Assembly: GCF_900143645.1 (NCBI RefSeq)
Contig: NZ_FRFD01000008.1
Location: 1 to 57,833 of the forward strand
Reading direction: 5' to 3'
Length of the DNA stretch: 57,833 nucleotides
DNA from: Anaerocolumna xylanovorans DSM 12503
GTDB lineage: Bacteria > Bacillota > Clostridia > Lachnospirales > Lachnospiraceae
Below, in pieces: positions 18,780 to 26,927 of the stretch. The position numbers and the translations under genes were made by a program. Each line of letters starts with the position of its first letter. Position 1 is the first letter of the stretch. The notes beneath the pieces were generated by a model. It saw only the letters and a list, made by a program, of their open reading frames with translations, made no database searches and had not been told where the DNA came from.

Positions 18780-20519
18780 ATGGAAAATCAATTTCAAATA
18801 CTGGAAAAAATACTGGAAGGCCAATATATAACGCCGGTGTATCAGCCCATCGTATCCTTAATTGACGGGCAAATTTATGGATTTGAGGCCCTTAGCAGAA
18901 TATCTGCAAAAGAGCTGGAAATGAATATTGAACTGATGTTTAAAATTGCAGATACCATGAACAAATCATGGGAACTTGAAACCCTGTGCAGAAAAAAATC
19001 ATTGGAGTATGCTGCTCACCTAAAGGAGGGAAAAAAGCTTTTTCTTAATGTAAATTCCAATATCATTTACGACAAGAATTTTATAGAGGGCTTTACAAAG
19101 AGCAGCCTGAATGCATACGGACTTGATTCGGATAATGTCATATTTGAAATTACGGAACGGGTTGCGATAAATGATAATAATGCATTTCTTGCATCTATTA
19201 ACCACTATAAGGGGCAAGGCTACGGAATAGCTATTGATGATTTTGGGGTCGGCTATTCGGGCCTTAATGTTATAGCCAGTGCCAGGCCTGATTTCATTAA
19301 ATTGGATATGAACCTTGTCCGGGACATTGACAAGGAGGAGATTAAGCAGCTGGTATGCAAGGCAATGGTTGATTTCGGCAGAAATGCGGGTATTCAGGTA
19401 ATTGCGGAAGGAATTGAAACAGAAGAGGAATTAAAAGCACTTATCAAGCTGAATGTCAATCTTGGGCAGGGATATTTTCTGGGGATGCCAAAAGGGGACT
19501 TTCAGGATATAGAGTCCGAAAAGATTGAGTTAATAAAAAAGATCCGTGCTAAAGTTTATGTCGATAATATTAAAAGTTCGGCTTATCCCATAGTCGGATA
19601 TTTGTCCAGGGCAGGACACACCTTTTGTTCCGATGAAATTGCAGAAGATATTTATGAAACGCTAAGGCATGACTCTTCCATCAAGGGATTTACGATAGTG
19701 GAAAACGATGTTGCCATAGGCTTTATGACAAAGATGTCCCTGAATGAAATCCTGGGCGGCAGATATGGGTTCAGTCTCTATTCCAAGAAGAAAATACAGC
19801 AGTTAATACAGGAAGGTCTTTTACGGGTAAATTACAATACGCCCGTTGACCAGGTATCCGGCCTTGCCATGCAAAGGCCCTTTGAACAGCTTTATGATCC
19901 GATTGTGGTAGAAAAGGAAGGCAAATATTTTGGCATTGTAACAATTAAGGACTTGCTGGATGCCTGTACCAAAGTGGAAGTGGATACGGCTATGCACTGC
20001 AATCCTCTTACAGGGCTGCCTGGTAACCTGTTGATAGAAAAGGAAATATTAAGCCGTGTTTTAGGAAATACACCTTATTGCATTATTTACTATGATATTG
20101 ACAACTTCAAAGCTTATAATGATGCATACGGTTTTCAGAATGGGGACATGATGATCTTACTGGTGGCGGACATCTTAAAAGAATATGCTTTAAGAGATGA
20201 ATTTGTCGGGCATATAGGCGGAGATGATTTTATTGTCATTTGTGATTATCATGAGGGAGAAGGATACTGTAAATCCGTTATAGACCGTTTTACATTGCAA
20301 GTTGCTTCCCTTTATCGTGATGAAGATTTGCAAAACGGATATATTGTTTCCAAGAACCGGTATGGCACGATAGAAAATTTTCCCATAGCAAGCCTTTCCA
20401 TTGCAGGCGTATCCAATAAAACAAAAACTTATCAGAGTGTGGATGATTTTTCAAAGGACATTGCTCTGCTTAAGAAGAAATGTAAAAGACAGTCCGGGAA
20501 TTATTTTGAAATACAATAG
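18780..20519 (+). CDS. EAL-CBS-GGDEF c-di-GMP signalling protein
   Basis: Cyclic-di-GMP turnover protein, 579 aa, cytoplasmic. The N-terminal EAL domain (1-245) keeps the phosphodiesterase residues: FEALSR, LNVNSN, FEITER, IDDFGVGYSG, FIKLD, AEGIE and GQGYFLG. A CBS-pair region follows (about 265-400), and a C-terminal GGDEF-like domain (about 410-570) has the active-site motif as GGDDF with DIDNFKAYND upstream. EAL first and GGDEF last, joined by CBS domains, is the reverse of the common order. The CBS pair may sense an adenine nucleotide and tune activity. It appears to stand alone. Confidence 0.9.
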   Translation: MENQFQILEKILEGQYITPVYQPIVSLIDGQIYGFEALSRISAKELEMNIELMFKIADTMNKSWELETLCRKKSLEYAAHLKEGKKLFLNVNSNIIYDKNFIEGFTKSSLNAYGLDSDNVIFEITERVAINDNNAFLASINHYKGQGYGIAIDDFGVGYSGLNVIASARPDFIKLDMNLVRDIDKEEIKQLVCKAMVDFGRNAGIQVIAEGIETEEELKALIKLNVNLGQGYFLGMPKGDFQDIESEKIELIKKIRAKVYVDNIKSSAYPIVGYLSRAGHTFCSDEIAEDIYETLRHDSSIKGFTIVENDVAIGFMTKMSLNEILGGRYGFSLYSKKKIQQLIQEGLLRVNYNTPVDQVSGLAMQRPFEQLYDPIVVEKEGKYFGIVTIKDLLDACTKVEVDTAMHCNPLTGLPGNLLIEKEILSRVLGNTPYCIIYYDIDNFKAYNDAYGFQNGDMMILLVADILKEYALRDEFVGHIGGDDFIVICDYHEGEGYCKSVIDRFTLQVASLYRDEDLQNGYIVSKNRYGTIENFPIASLSIAGVSNKTKTYQSVDDFSKDIALLKKKCKRQSGNYFEIQ

Positions 20520-20527
20520 CTAAACTC

Positions 20528-20557
20528 TTGACAAACTAAACCTGCCTGTGCTACACT
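20528..20557 (+). promoter_or_regulatory. Promoter of the thiamine uptake operon
   Basis: TTGACA at 20528-20533, an 18-bp spacer and TACACT at 20552-20557, just before the TPP riboswitch aptamer. Confidence 0.75.
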
Positions 20558-20562
20558 TGCCA

Positions 20563-20676
20563 TGAACTAGGGGTGCCTGATGAATCAGGCTGAGAGAAAA
20601 CTACCAGAATGTTTTAAACCCTGAAGCGGTGAGAGCTGCTTCGTACCTGATCCGGATAATGCCGGCGTAGGGATGT
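20563..20676 (+). ncRNA. TPP riboswitch (THI element)
   Basis: The conserved THI-box parts are all visible: AGGGGTGCCTGA with CAGGCTGAGA near 20568-20596, then TACCTGATCCGGATAATGCC with GCGTAGGGA near 20644-20673. The aptamer lies upstream of the thiamine-related transport operon. It should bind thiamine pyrophosphate and favour the terminator at 20710-20740, turning the operon off when TPP is abundant. Confidence 0.95.
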
Positions 20677-20709
20677 ATAGGATTTTAGGCGTTTATTGGC
20701 CCTGTATAC

Positions 20710-20740
20710 AACCTTCCCGGTAACGGGAAGGTTTTCTTTT
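20710..20740 (+). terminator. Riboswitch-controlled intrinsic terminator
   Basis: Stem AACCTTCCCG (20710-20719) with CGGGAAGGTT (20724-20733), a 4-nt loop and a TTCTTTT tail. It sits between the TPP aptamer and the first gene and is the likely expression platform. Confidence 0.88.
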
Positions 20741-20765
20741 ACTAAAATAAAAAAGGAGGATCATT

Positions 20766-21062
20766 ATGAATGCAAGCGTAGCAATACAGGTATTGCCTCA
20801 TGTGAACAGTGATGAAGAAGTAATCAGGATAGTAGATGAGGTGATTGACTACATAAAGAGCACAGGCCTTAAATATTACGTAGGACCCTGTGAGACAGCA
20901 ATCGAGGGTGAGTATGAAGAACTCATGGAAATCGTAAAGAACTGCCAGTATATCGCCGTCAAGGCAGGCAGCCCCAAAGTTGCGTCCTATGTAAAAATAA
21001 CCTTTGCACCGGAGGGTGGTGTACTGACAATTGACCAAAAAGTTACAAAGCATCATCAATAA
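20766..21062 (+). CDS. Thiamine-binding protein, MTH1187/YkoF family
   Basis: Small soluble protein (98 aa) of the MTH1187 family, which has a ferredoxin-like fold and binds thiamine or its pyrimidine (HMP) moiety. The start motif ASVAIQVLPH and the middle part KYYVGPCETAIEGEYEEL are typical. It is the first gene under the TPP riboswitch and overlaps the permease gene by 32 bp, so it may work as a cytoplasmic ligand carrier or sensor for the transporter. GGAGG lies just before ATG 20766. Confidence 0.85.
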   Translation: MNASVAIQVLPHVNSDEEVIRIVDEVIDYIKSTGLKYYVGPCETAIEGEYEELMEIVKNCQYIAVKAGSPKVASYVKITFAPEGGVLTIDQKVTKHHQ

Positions 21063-21813
21063 GATTTCTCCGGCCCTTGCAATAACTGCCATTTTACTTA
21101 TCTGGCAGGTATTATCATCCGGGGGAATCATTCCAAAGTTTATGCTGCCATCGCCGAAAGAAGTAGTAAAGGCCTTTATAGGAGACTTTCCGCTCTTAAT
21201 GCTTCATGCCAGGACAACTCTGTCAGAGGCTTTTCTGGGCCTGTTCTTCGGAATACTTATTGGCTTTCTTGTGGCGGTAGTGATGGACCGTTTTAAAATT
21301 GCCTATAAAGCAATTTATCCGGTATTAGTCATAACGCAGACAGTACCTACAGTGGCTATTGCGCCTCTTTTGGTTTTGTGGCTGGGCTATGGGATACTGC
21401 CTAAAATTACATTAATTATTATTACCTCGTTCTTTCCCATAACCATCGGACTTTTGGATGGTTTCCGGAATGTGGATAAGGATGCTCTGAACTTGTTAAA
21501 GGCTATGGGAGCGACGAAATTGCAGAGCTTTATCCATATTAAACTGCCAGGCTCCATACCGCATTTCTTTTCAGGACTTAGGATATCCGTATCCTATTCT
21601 ATTATCGGAGCTGTGGTAGCAGAATGGCTGGGGGGATTTTCAGGACTTGGTGTTTATATGACCAGAGTAAGAAAATCTTACTCCTATGACAAAATGTTTG
21701 CCGTTATATTTTTTATCTCCTTTATCAGCCTTTTGCTGATGTTTGGAGTGACACTGCTGCAAAAAGGGATAACACCCTGGGACAGAGAAGAAAAGGATAA
21801 GGCAAAGGGGTAA
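21031..21813 (+). CDS. thiX: ABC transporter permease for a thiamine precursor
   Basis: Membrane permease of a NMT1/THI5-type importer (260 aa, about six membrane segments). The EAA-type loop, with LLKAMGATKLQSFIHIKLPG, lies near residues 155-175 and is of the SsuC/TauC class. The start is a TTG at 21031 inside the upstream gene, with GGAGGG 14 bp upstream; the spacing is long, and translation is probably coupled. The TPP riboswitch and the following THI5-like binding protein point to uptake of HMP or a formylaminopyrimidine. The symbol follows the ThiXYZ naming and is moderately certain. Confidence 0.85.
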   Translation: MTKKLQSIINKISPALAITAILLIWQVLSSGGIIPKFMLPSPKEVVKAFIGDFPLLMLHARTTLSEAFLGLFFGILIGFLVAVVMDRFKIAYKAIYPVLVITQTVPTVAIAPLLVLWLGYGILPKITLIIITSFFPITIGLLDGFRNVDKDALNLLKAMGATKLQSFIHIKLPGSIPHFFSGLRISVSYSIIGAVVAEWLGGFSGLGVYMTRVRKSYSYDKMFAVIFFISFISLLLMFGVTLLQKGITPWDREEKDKAKG

Positions 21814-21844
21814 AGCAGAAAATAAGCTATCAGGAGGGATTTTT

Positions 21845-22867
21845 ATGAAAAAGAAAGTAATAGCAGTCATTTTATGCCTTGTATTGGCAGCAGGAGGGTT
21901 GACCGCCTGCAGCAGTGACAATAAAGATACAGCAGGAAAAGGCAGCACCGGTAAGGAAGACAGCCTGAAAAAAGTAAGGATTGTACTTGACTGGACACCA
22001 AACACGAATCATACGGGGCTGTATGTGGCACAGGATCAGGGATATTTTAAGGAAGAGGGACTGGATGTGGAAATCATGCAGCCCCCGGAAGGAAGCACTA
22101 CCTCATTGGTTGGAGCAGGAGGAGCAGAGTTTGGTATTTCCTTTCAGGATACCCTTGCTCCCACCTATGCATCGGACAGTCCCATGCCGGTAACAGCTGT
22201 TGCGGCAATTATCCAGCATAATACCTCTGGTATTATCTCCCTTAAGAAGCTTGGCATTGATTCACCCAAGAAGATGGAAGGACATACCTATGCAACCTGG
22301 GATTCACCCATAGAGCTTGCCATTATAAAGAAGATTGTTGAGGATGACGGCGGTGATTACAGTAAAATCAAGATGATACCCAATACAGTAACAGATGTTG
22401 TAACAGCACTTAAGACGGATATTGATACGGTTTGGGTATATTATGCCTGGGACGGCATTGCAACAAAGGTGGCAGGGCTTGAAACCAATTACCTGAATTT
22501 CGCCGATTACGGAAAAGAATTGGATTACTACAGTCCGGTTATTATAGCCAATGACAGCTTCTTAAAGAAAGACCCGGATACTGCAAAGAAATTCTTAAAC
22601 GCTGTCAAAAAGGGTTATGAATATGCAATTGCAGAGCCGGAAAAAGCAGCAGATATCCTGGTAAAAGCTGTACCGGAGTTAGACAGCAAGATGGTAACAG
22701 AGAGTCAGAAATGGCTGGCAGACCAGTATAAGGCAGATGTTACCAGATGGGGCTATATTGATAAGGACAGGTGGGATTCCTTCTATAAATGGCTTTATGA
22801 TAACAAGCTGATTGACAAAGAGATATCTTCCGGCACCGGATTCTCCAATGACTATCTGGCAGAATAA
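21845..22867 (+). CDS. thiY: NMT1/THI5-like substrate-binding lipoprotein
   Basis: Extracellular binding lipoprotein (340 aa) of the thiamine precursor transporter. It has a signal peptide with lipobox LTACS near residue 20, then VLDWTPNTNHTGLYVA, which is typical of the NMT1/THI5 family that binds pyrimidine precursors of thiamine, and later GAGGAEFGISF and TYATWDSP. AGGAGG sits just before the ATG. It lies between the permease and ATPase genes. Confidence 0.9.
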   Translation: MKKKVIAVILCLVLAAGGLTACSSDNKDTAGKGSTGKEDSLKKVRIVLDWTPNTNHTGLYVAQDQGYFKEEGLDVEIMQPPEGSTTSLVGAGGAEFGISFQDTLAPTYASDSPMPVTAVAAIIQHNTSGIISLKKLGIDSPKKMEGHTYATWDSPIELAIIKKIVEDDGGDYSKIKMIPNTVTDVVTALKTDIDTVWVYYAWDGIATKVAGLETNYLNFADYGKELDYYSPVIIANDSFLKKDPDTAKKFLNAVKKGYEYAIAEPEKAADILVKAVPELDSKMVTESQKWLADQYKADVTRWGYIDKDRWDSFYKWLYDNKLIDKEISSGTGFSNDYLAE

Positions 22868-22884
22868 AGTTAAGGGGAAGTGGA

Positions 22885-23637
22885 ATGAACAAATTAACAG
22901 CAAGTAATATTAGTGTCAGCTATGGGGCGACGAAGATAATTGAGGGTATATCCATAGAGCTTAACAAGGGAGAAATCGTAAGCCTTCTTGGTGTAAGCGG
23001 TGTGGGAAAAAGCACACTTTTTAATGTACTCTCCGGTCTTTTAAGGCCTGATTCGGGAACGATAACCATGGACGAAGAGGATATCACGGGTAAAACAGGC
23101 AAGCTTAGCTATATGCTGCAAAAGGATATGCTGCTTCCTTTCAAAACCATCGTTGATAACGTAGCCCTGCCCCTGGTTATTAAGGGAAAGAAAAAAAAGG
23201 AGGCAAGAAAGACGGCTTCCTCGTATTTCGAAGAGTTTGGCCTCTCTGGTACTGAAAACAAGTATCCCAAGCAGCTTTCGGGAGGAATGAGGCAGAGGGC
23301 GGCGCTTCTTAGAACTTACTTATTTTCGGACCAGGTCGCACTTTTGGATGAACCCTTCAGTGCACTTGACACCATAACAAAAAGTAATCTGCACCAATGG
23401 TACCTTCAGGTTATGGAAAATATTAAGCTGTCCACCCTTTTTATTACCCATGATATTGATGAAGCGATTCTTCTTTCCGACAGGATATACATTATGACAG
23501 GAAAGCCCGGGCATATATCGGAAGAAATCAGGATAGATGCTAAAAAGCCCAGAGGTGAGGAATTCCTGGTGAGTGAGGAATTTATCCGCTATAAAAAACA
23601 TATCGGTATGACATTAAAACAGAATGAACAGGAATAG
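22885..23637 (+). CDS. thiZ: ABC transporter ATP-binding protein for a thiamine precursor
   Basis: Cytoplasmic ATPase of the thiamine-precursor importer (250 aa). Walker A is GVSGVGKST (about 36-44), the signature is LSGGMRQRAA (about 131-140), and Walker B is VALLDEPFSALD (about 152-163), followed by the His switch in FITHD. It is the last gene of the riboswitch operon and is followed by a strong terminator. Confidence 0.92.
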   Translation: MNKLTASNISVSYGATKIIEGISIELNKGEIVSLLGVSGVGKSTLFNVLSGLLRPDSGTITMDEEDITGKTGKLSYMLQKDMLLPFKTIVDNVALPLVIKGKKKKEARKTASSYFEEFGLSGTENKYPKQLSGGMRQRAALLRTYLFSDQVALLDEPFSALDTITKSNLHQWYLQVMENIKLSTLFITHDIDEAILLSDRIYIMTGKPGHISEEIRIDAKKPRGEEFLVSEEFIRYKKHIGMTLKQNEQE

Positions 23638-23643
23638 TCTTTG

Positions 23644-23684
23644 ACCGGCAGATATCTGATAACAGGTATCTGCCGGTAATTTTT
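23644..23684 (+). terminator. Terminator of the thiamine uptake operon
   Basis: An 11-bp stem, ACCGGCAGATA (23644-23654) with TATCTGCCGGT (23667-23677), followed by AATTTTTT, just after the ATPase gene. Confidence 0.9.
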
Positions 23685-23819
23685 TGCCAATTTAACACCT
23701 TAATTTGCGAAACTATATTTACAGATAAAAGAAAATAGTTATAATATAGACTATAAGCAATTGATTAAACCAATGTTGAATCCATACCTACAAGAATATG
23801 AATTATTGGAGTTGAATAA

Positions 23820-24941
23820 ATGAAAAAAATTTTGGTCTATATAAAGATTCTGGTTAATATGCTGCTGTTTATTCTTGGGGTACTGGCGGTTATCTTTTTG
23901 GTGCCAAAGCTGCTTCGATTCTTTATGCCTTTTGTAATAGGATTTATTGTGTCTGTAATTGCAAATCCCCTTGTTAAGTTTCTGGAAAAGAGAGTTAAGA
24001 TTTTGCGGAAGCACAGTTCGGCAATTATTATTGTACTGGTAATCGGTGCAGTTGTAGGCGTGATGTATGCTTTGATCAGTGTTCTGATAAATGAGTTCAG
24101 TAATTTGATACGGGATTTCCCTAATATTTACAAGAGTATGGAGACACAATTTCAAACCATATCCCTGAAGCTTTCAAGCATCTATGATAAGCTTCCTGTT
24201 GGAATTACAGTAAAGCTGGATGAGGTCGGAAACAATATAACAGAATATGCTTCCAAAATTGTGGCAGACAGCAGTAATTTTGATATCAGTGATGCGGGAT
24301 ATTATGCAAAGAATTTAATGGATATCATCCTGTATGCTATTGTGACCATTATGTCAGCCTATTTTTTCATTGCAGAAAGAGACAACCTGGCAGCAACTGT
24401 TCACCGCATGACGCCTGCACCTTTACTAAAGAGCTATAATTTGATTGTCTCTAATTTTAAGGCGGCAGTCGGCGGATATTTTAAAGCGCAGTTTAAGATT
24501 ATGCTGGTACTCACGGTAATACTATTTGTAGGCCTTGAAATTATAGACGTTAAGTACTCCTTTTTATTTGCGCTCTTGATTGCCTTTCTTGATTTCCTTC
24601 CCTTTTTTGGGACAGGCGCAGTTATGTGGCCGTGGGCTCTGGTGGAGATATTAACGGGAAATTATTTTAAGTCAGCAATGCTTATAATTGTTTATTTGGT
24701 GTGTACCATAGTAAAGCAGGTGCTCCAGCCTAAAATGGTAGGGGACAGCATCGGTATCAGTCCTTTTTCTACCCTTGTATTTATGTTTATAGGTTACCGT
24801 CTGTTGGGGGTATTAGGAATAATCATCGGTATCCCTATCGGGATGGTGCTGGTGAATTTTTATAAGGCCGGAATGTTTGACGGAGTCATCAAGGGCTTTA
24901 AGATAATAATCCATGACATCAATGAGTTTCGAAAACTGTAG
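23820..24941 (+). CDS. AI-2E family transporter
   Basis: Integral membrane protein of the AI-2E (TqsA/YtvI) family, 373 aa. It has two N-terminal membrane segments, a central soluble part (about 95-150) with helices, and several C-terminal segments containing the family motifs AFLDFLPFFGTGAV and VGDSIGISPFSTL. Family members include exporters of small signals, a Na+/H+ antiporter and the sporulation protein YtvI, so the substrate is open. It stands alone between a terminator and a separate promoter. Confidence 0.87.
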   Translation: MKKILVYIKILVNMLLFILGVLAVIFLVPKLLRFFMPFVIGFIVSVIANPLVKFLEKRVKILRKHSSAIIIVLVIGAVVGVMYALISVLINEFSNLIRDFPNIYKSMETQFQTISLKLSSIYDKLPVGITVKLDEVGNNITEYASKIVADSSNFDISDAGYYAKNLMDIILYAIVTIMSAYFFIAERDNLAATVHRMTPAPLLKSYNLIVSNFKAAVGGYFKAQFKIMLVLTVILFVGLEIIDVKYSFLFALLIAFLDFLPFFGTGAVMWPWALVEILTGNYFKSAMLIIVYLVCTIVKQVLQPKMVGDSIGISPFSTLVFMFIGYRLLGVLGIIIGIPIGMVLVNFYKAGMFDGVIKGFKIIIHDINEFRKL

Positions 24942-24961
24942 GAAAAAATGGAAAAAGACTA

Positions 24962-24990
24962 TTGACCTAGTTTATATCTTTATATATAGT
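24962..24990 (+). promoter_or_regulatory. Promoter of the HTH-Panacea gene
   Basis: TTGACC at 24962-24967, a 17-bp spacer and TATAGT at 24985-24990, about 60 bp before the start codon. Confidence 0.7.
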
Positions 24991-25051
24991 AATATTAGAA
25001 CTAAATAGAGACAAAAACCTGGGATATCATTATACGAAAGGGGATAAAGCT

Positions 25052-25840
25052 ATGTGTGAGAACAAAGTGCTTAGTCAGGAAAATATTATCGTAACCGCTA
25101 AAGAAATCCAAACGATTTTAAAAGACTTTCGCATCGGCAAGAAACCTCTGGCAAAATTATTAGGGTGGGGTGAGACCACAATAATAAGATATATAGAGGG
25201 AGATATCCCTACTGCGGAGTATTCAAACAAGCTAAAGAGCATAGTAGAAGATCCCATTTATTATTACGAACTGTTGTTGGAGAATAAGGATAACCTGACA
25301 AATGTTGCCTACCGTAAAACAATGCAGGCGGTTTTGGAGAAAATGACAGAGCGTAAAATCAACCTGATAGCCCAGTATATGATATATTACACCCAGGGGG
25401 ATTTATCACCGGGGTATACTCAGTGGCTATTATATTATTCGCAGGGTTTTTCTATGGCATTGTTTGACAGGGAGCTGTTTGAGGATGATTTTAATGTAAA
25501 TACGGAAAATGCTCCCTACATAAGTTTATATAACAGTATGAAAAAGCATGGGGTTAATCTATTGGAAGTCCCTATTAACCGTCTGACAGAAACGGAAAAG
25601 AATTTGATTAATAAGATTCTTGATACGTTCTGCTGGTATGGCCCTAAGACACTTAAAGCGCTTTCTGCTTTTGAGAAGTCCAATTACCGGGTTTCCAGAG
25701 ATAAGGACGGCAGGAGAATTATATCAAAGGATTTAATAAAAAGCCAGTTTAAGGACATTTTAGCACTTTATGGAATAAGGGGTCTCAATGATATACATAA
25801 GTACCCCGACAGCAGATTTTTTGATTTAAGGGGAATATAG
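25052..25840 (+). CDS. HTH and Panacea (DUF4065/SocA-like) domain protein
   Basis: A 262-aa protein with an N-terminal helix-turn-helix (about 25-70, PLAKLLGWGETTIIRYIEGD) and a C-terminal Panacea-like domain (about 110-250; LLYYSQGFSMALFDRELFEDDF fits the usual pattern of that fold). Panacea proteins act mostly as antitoxins that shield diverse toxins, as with GepA and SocA. No toxin-like gene is adjacent: the upstream gene is a transporter and the downstream one is convergent. It may thus be an orphan antitoxin, a phage-defence sensor or a transcription regulator. It has its own promoter and terminator. Confidence 0.75.
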   Translation: MCENKVLSQENIIVTAKEIQTILKDFRIGKKPLAKLLGWGETTIIRYIEGDIPTAEYSNKLKSIVEDPIYYYELLLENKDNLTNVAYRKTMQAVLEKMTERKINLIAQYMIYYTQGDLSPGYTQWLLYYSQGFSMALFDRELFEDDFNVNTENAPYISLYNSMKKHGVNLLEVPINRLTETEKNLINKILDTFCWYGPKTLKALSAFEKSNYRVSRDKDGRRIISKDLIKSQFKDILALYGIRGLNDIHKYPDSRFFDLRGI

Positions 25841-25843
25841 CAA

Positions 25844-25892
25844 AAGAAGGGATTGCTGCAGGTTTCAGGCTTTGCAGCAATCCCTTCTTTAT
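25844..25892. terminator. Bidirectional terminator after the Panacea gene
   Basis: A 17-bp perfect stem (25844-25860 with 25873-25889), core AAGGGATTGCTGC, between two convergent genes. The stem ends in T-rich or A-rich flanks on both sides, so it can serve both strands. Confidence 0.88.
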
Positions 25893-25954
25893 GCAATAGG
25901 AAATTGCGTCCCATTGCGGGATTCTTTGTTCTGGACAGTGAACCTTAGAGGGTA

Positions 25955-26881
25955 TCACAGCTTTATATTTTGTTGATAAAGATGGTATTTTGCTTCTAGA
26001 CGGATAGGCTGATAAGATAATTTTGATTTTCTAAGCCCTTCCTGTCCCAGGTCATCTTCTCTGTTTACAATTTCTGCTTCCGGAAAGGAGTGTATAAGGA
26101 ATTGCTGGTTAATGTAGTTATACAGGCCGGGAATATTAATATTAGCTTTTTCGATATGGATAAAGGCACATTTAATCTCAGGTGCGTAGCTTCCGATAGA
26201 ATAAGCTTCCATCTTACCGTCAATATATACTCCGCCAATCTGGCAGTCTACAAAGCCGCAGTATTTGAATAGCCGGTGAATGCCGTTTTCTTCGCTTCTC
26301 ATACTGCCGTGCTTATCCTCATAGTCTCTGTTATCCAGCCACCTGTCATGGAATTCCTCTATTTCAGCTACATTAGAGCAGTCCAGAGTTCTGAATTCGT
26401 ATCTGCCCTCGTAGGCTTTCAGGAAAGAATTCAAATGGTTCTTCTTTTTGTGGTAGGCCTTACCGCTAAGGGTTCTTAATTTTCCGGCATCATAAATATA
26501 ATCGTAATTTTCCCGGCAGTCCTCTACGGTGAATTCCTCTTCAAAGCCGGGGATGGTGCGAAGCACAGAAAGAAAGGCCTCATCTACCAGATACATGTTT
26601 AAGGGCTGGTTAAATACCTTATTCCAATGGGTTTTTATTTCTGAAAAAACGGCAGGAATATCTTCTGCCTTACAAAGGGGCATCATAGGACTAAAGACAT
26701 CTTTAGCCTTAATTACACACGCCATGTAAGTATCATTCCGGTAATAGTGGGTATCATAAAATTCTTCCCAAATAAACTGGTTTACCGGCTGCCGTTCAGA
26801 CATATAAACGGGTCTTAACGCAGAATAGGACTCTAAGCTAAGACAATCTGCAATTGTTAACTTTTTTAATTCGATTCCCAT
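25955..26881 (-). CDS. DUF2156 protein (phosphatidylglycerol lysyltransferase C-terminal-like, GNAT fold)
   Basis: Soluble 308-aa protein of the DUF2156 family, related to the catalytic domain of MprF/FPGS lysyl-phosphatidylglycerol synthase. Family marks are DYIYDAGKLRTLSGKAYHKK near 125-145 and VNREDDLGQEGLRKSKLSY near the end. No membrane domain is present, so the role is not lipid flipping; an aminoacyl- or acyltransferase activity on an unknown target is likely. It lies 46 bp downstream of typA with AGGAG before its ATG, so the two are probably co-transcribed. Confidence 0.85.
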   Translation of the reverse strand: MGIELKKLTIADCLSLESYSALRPVYMSERQPVNQFIWEEFYDTHYYRNDTYMACVIKAKDVFSPMMPLCKAEDIPAVFSEIKTHWNKVFNQPLNMYLVDEAFLSVLRTIPGFEEEFTVEDCRENYDYIYDAGKLRTLSGKAYHKKKNHLNSFLKAYEGRYEFRTLDCSNVAEIEEFHDRWLDNRDYEDKHGSMRSEENGIHRLFKYCGFVDCQIGGVYIDGKMEAYSIGSYAPEIKCAFIHIEKANINIPGLYNYINQQFLIHSFPEAEIVNREDDLGQEGLRKSKLSYQPIRLEAKYHLYQQNIKL

Positions 26882-26927
26882 ATCTTTTTCTCCTGTAAGG
26901 CATGACTGCCTTTTGCAGATGTGGCAG

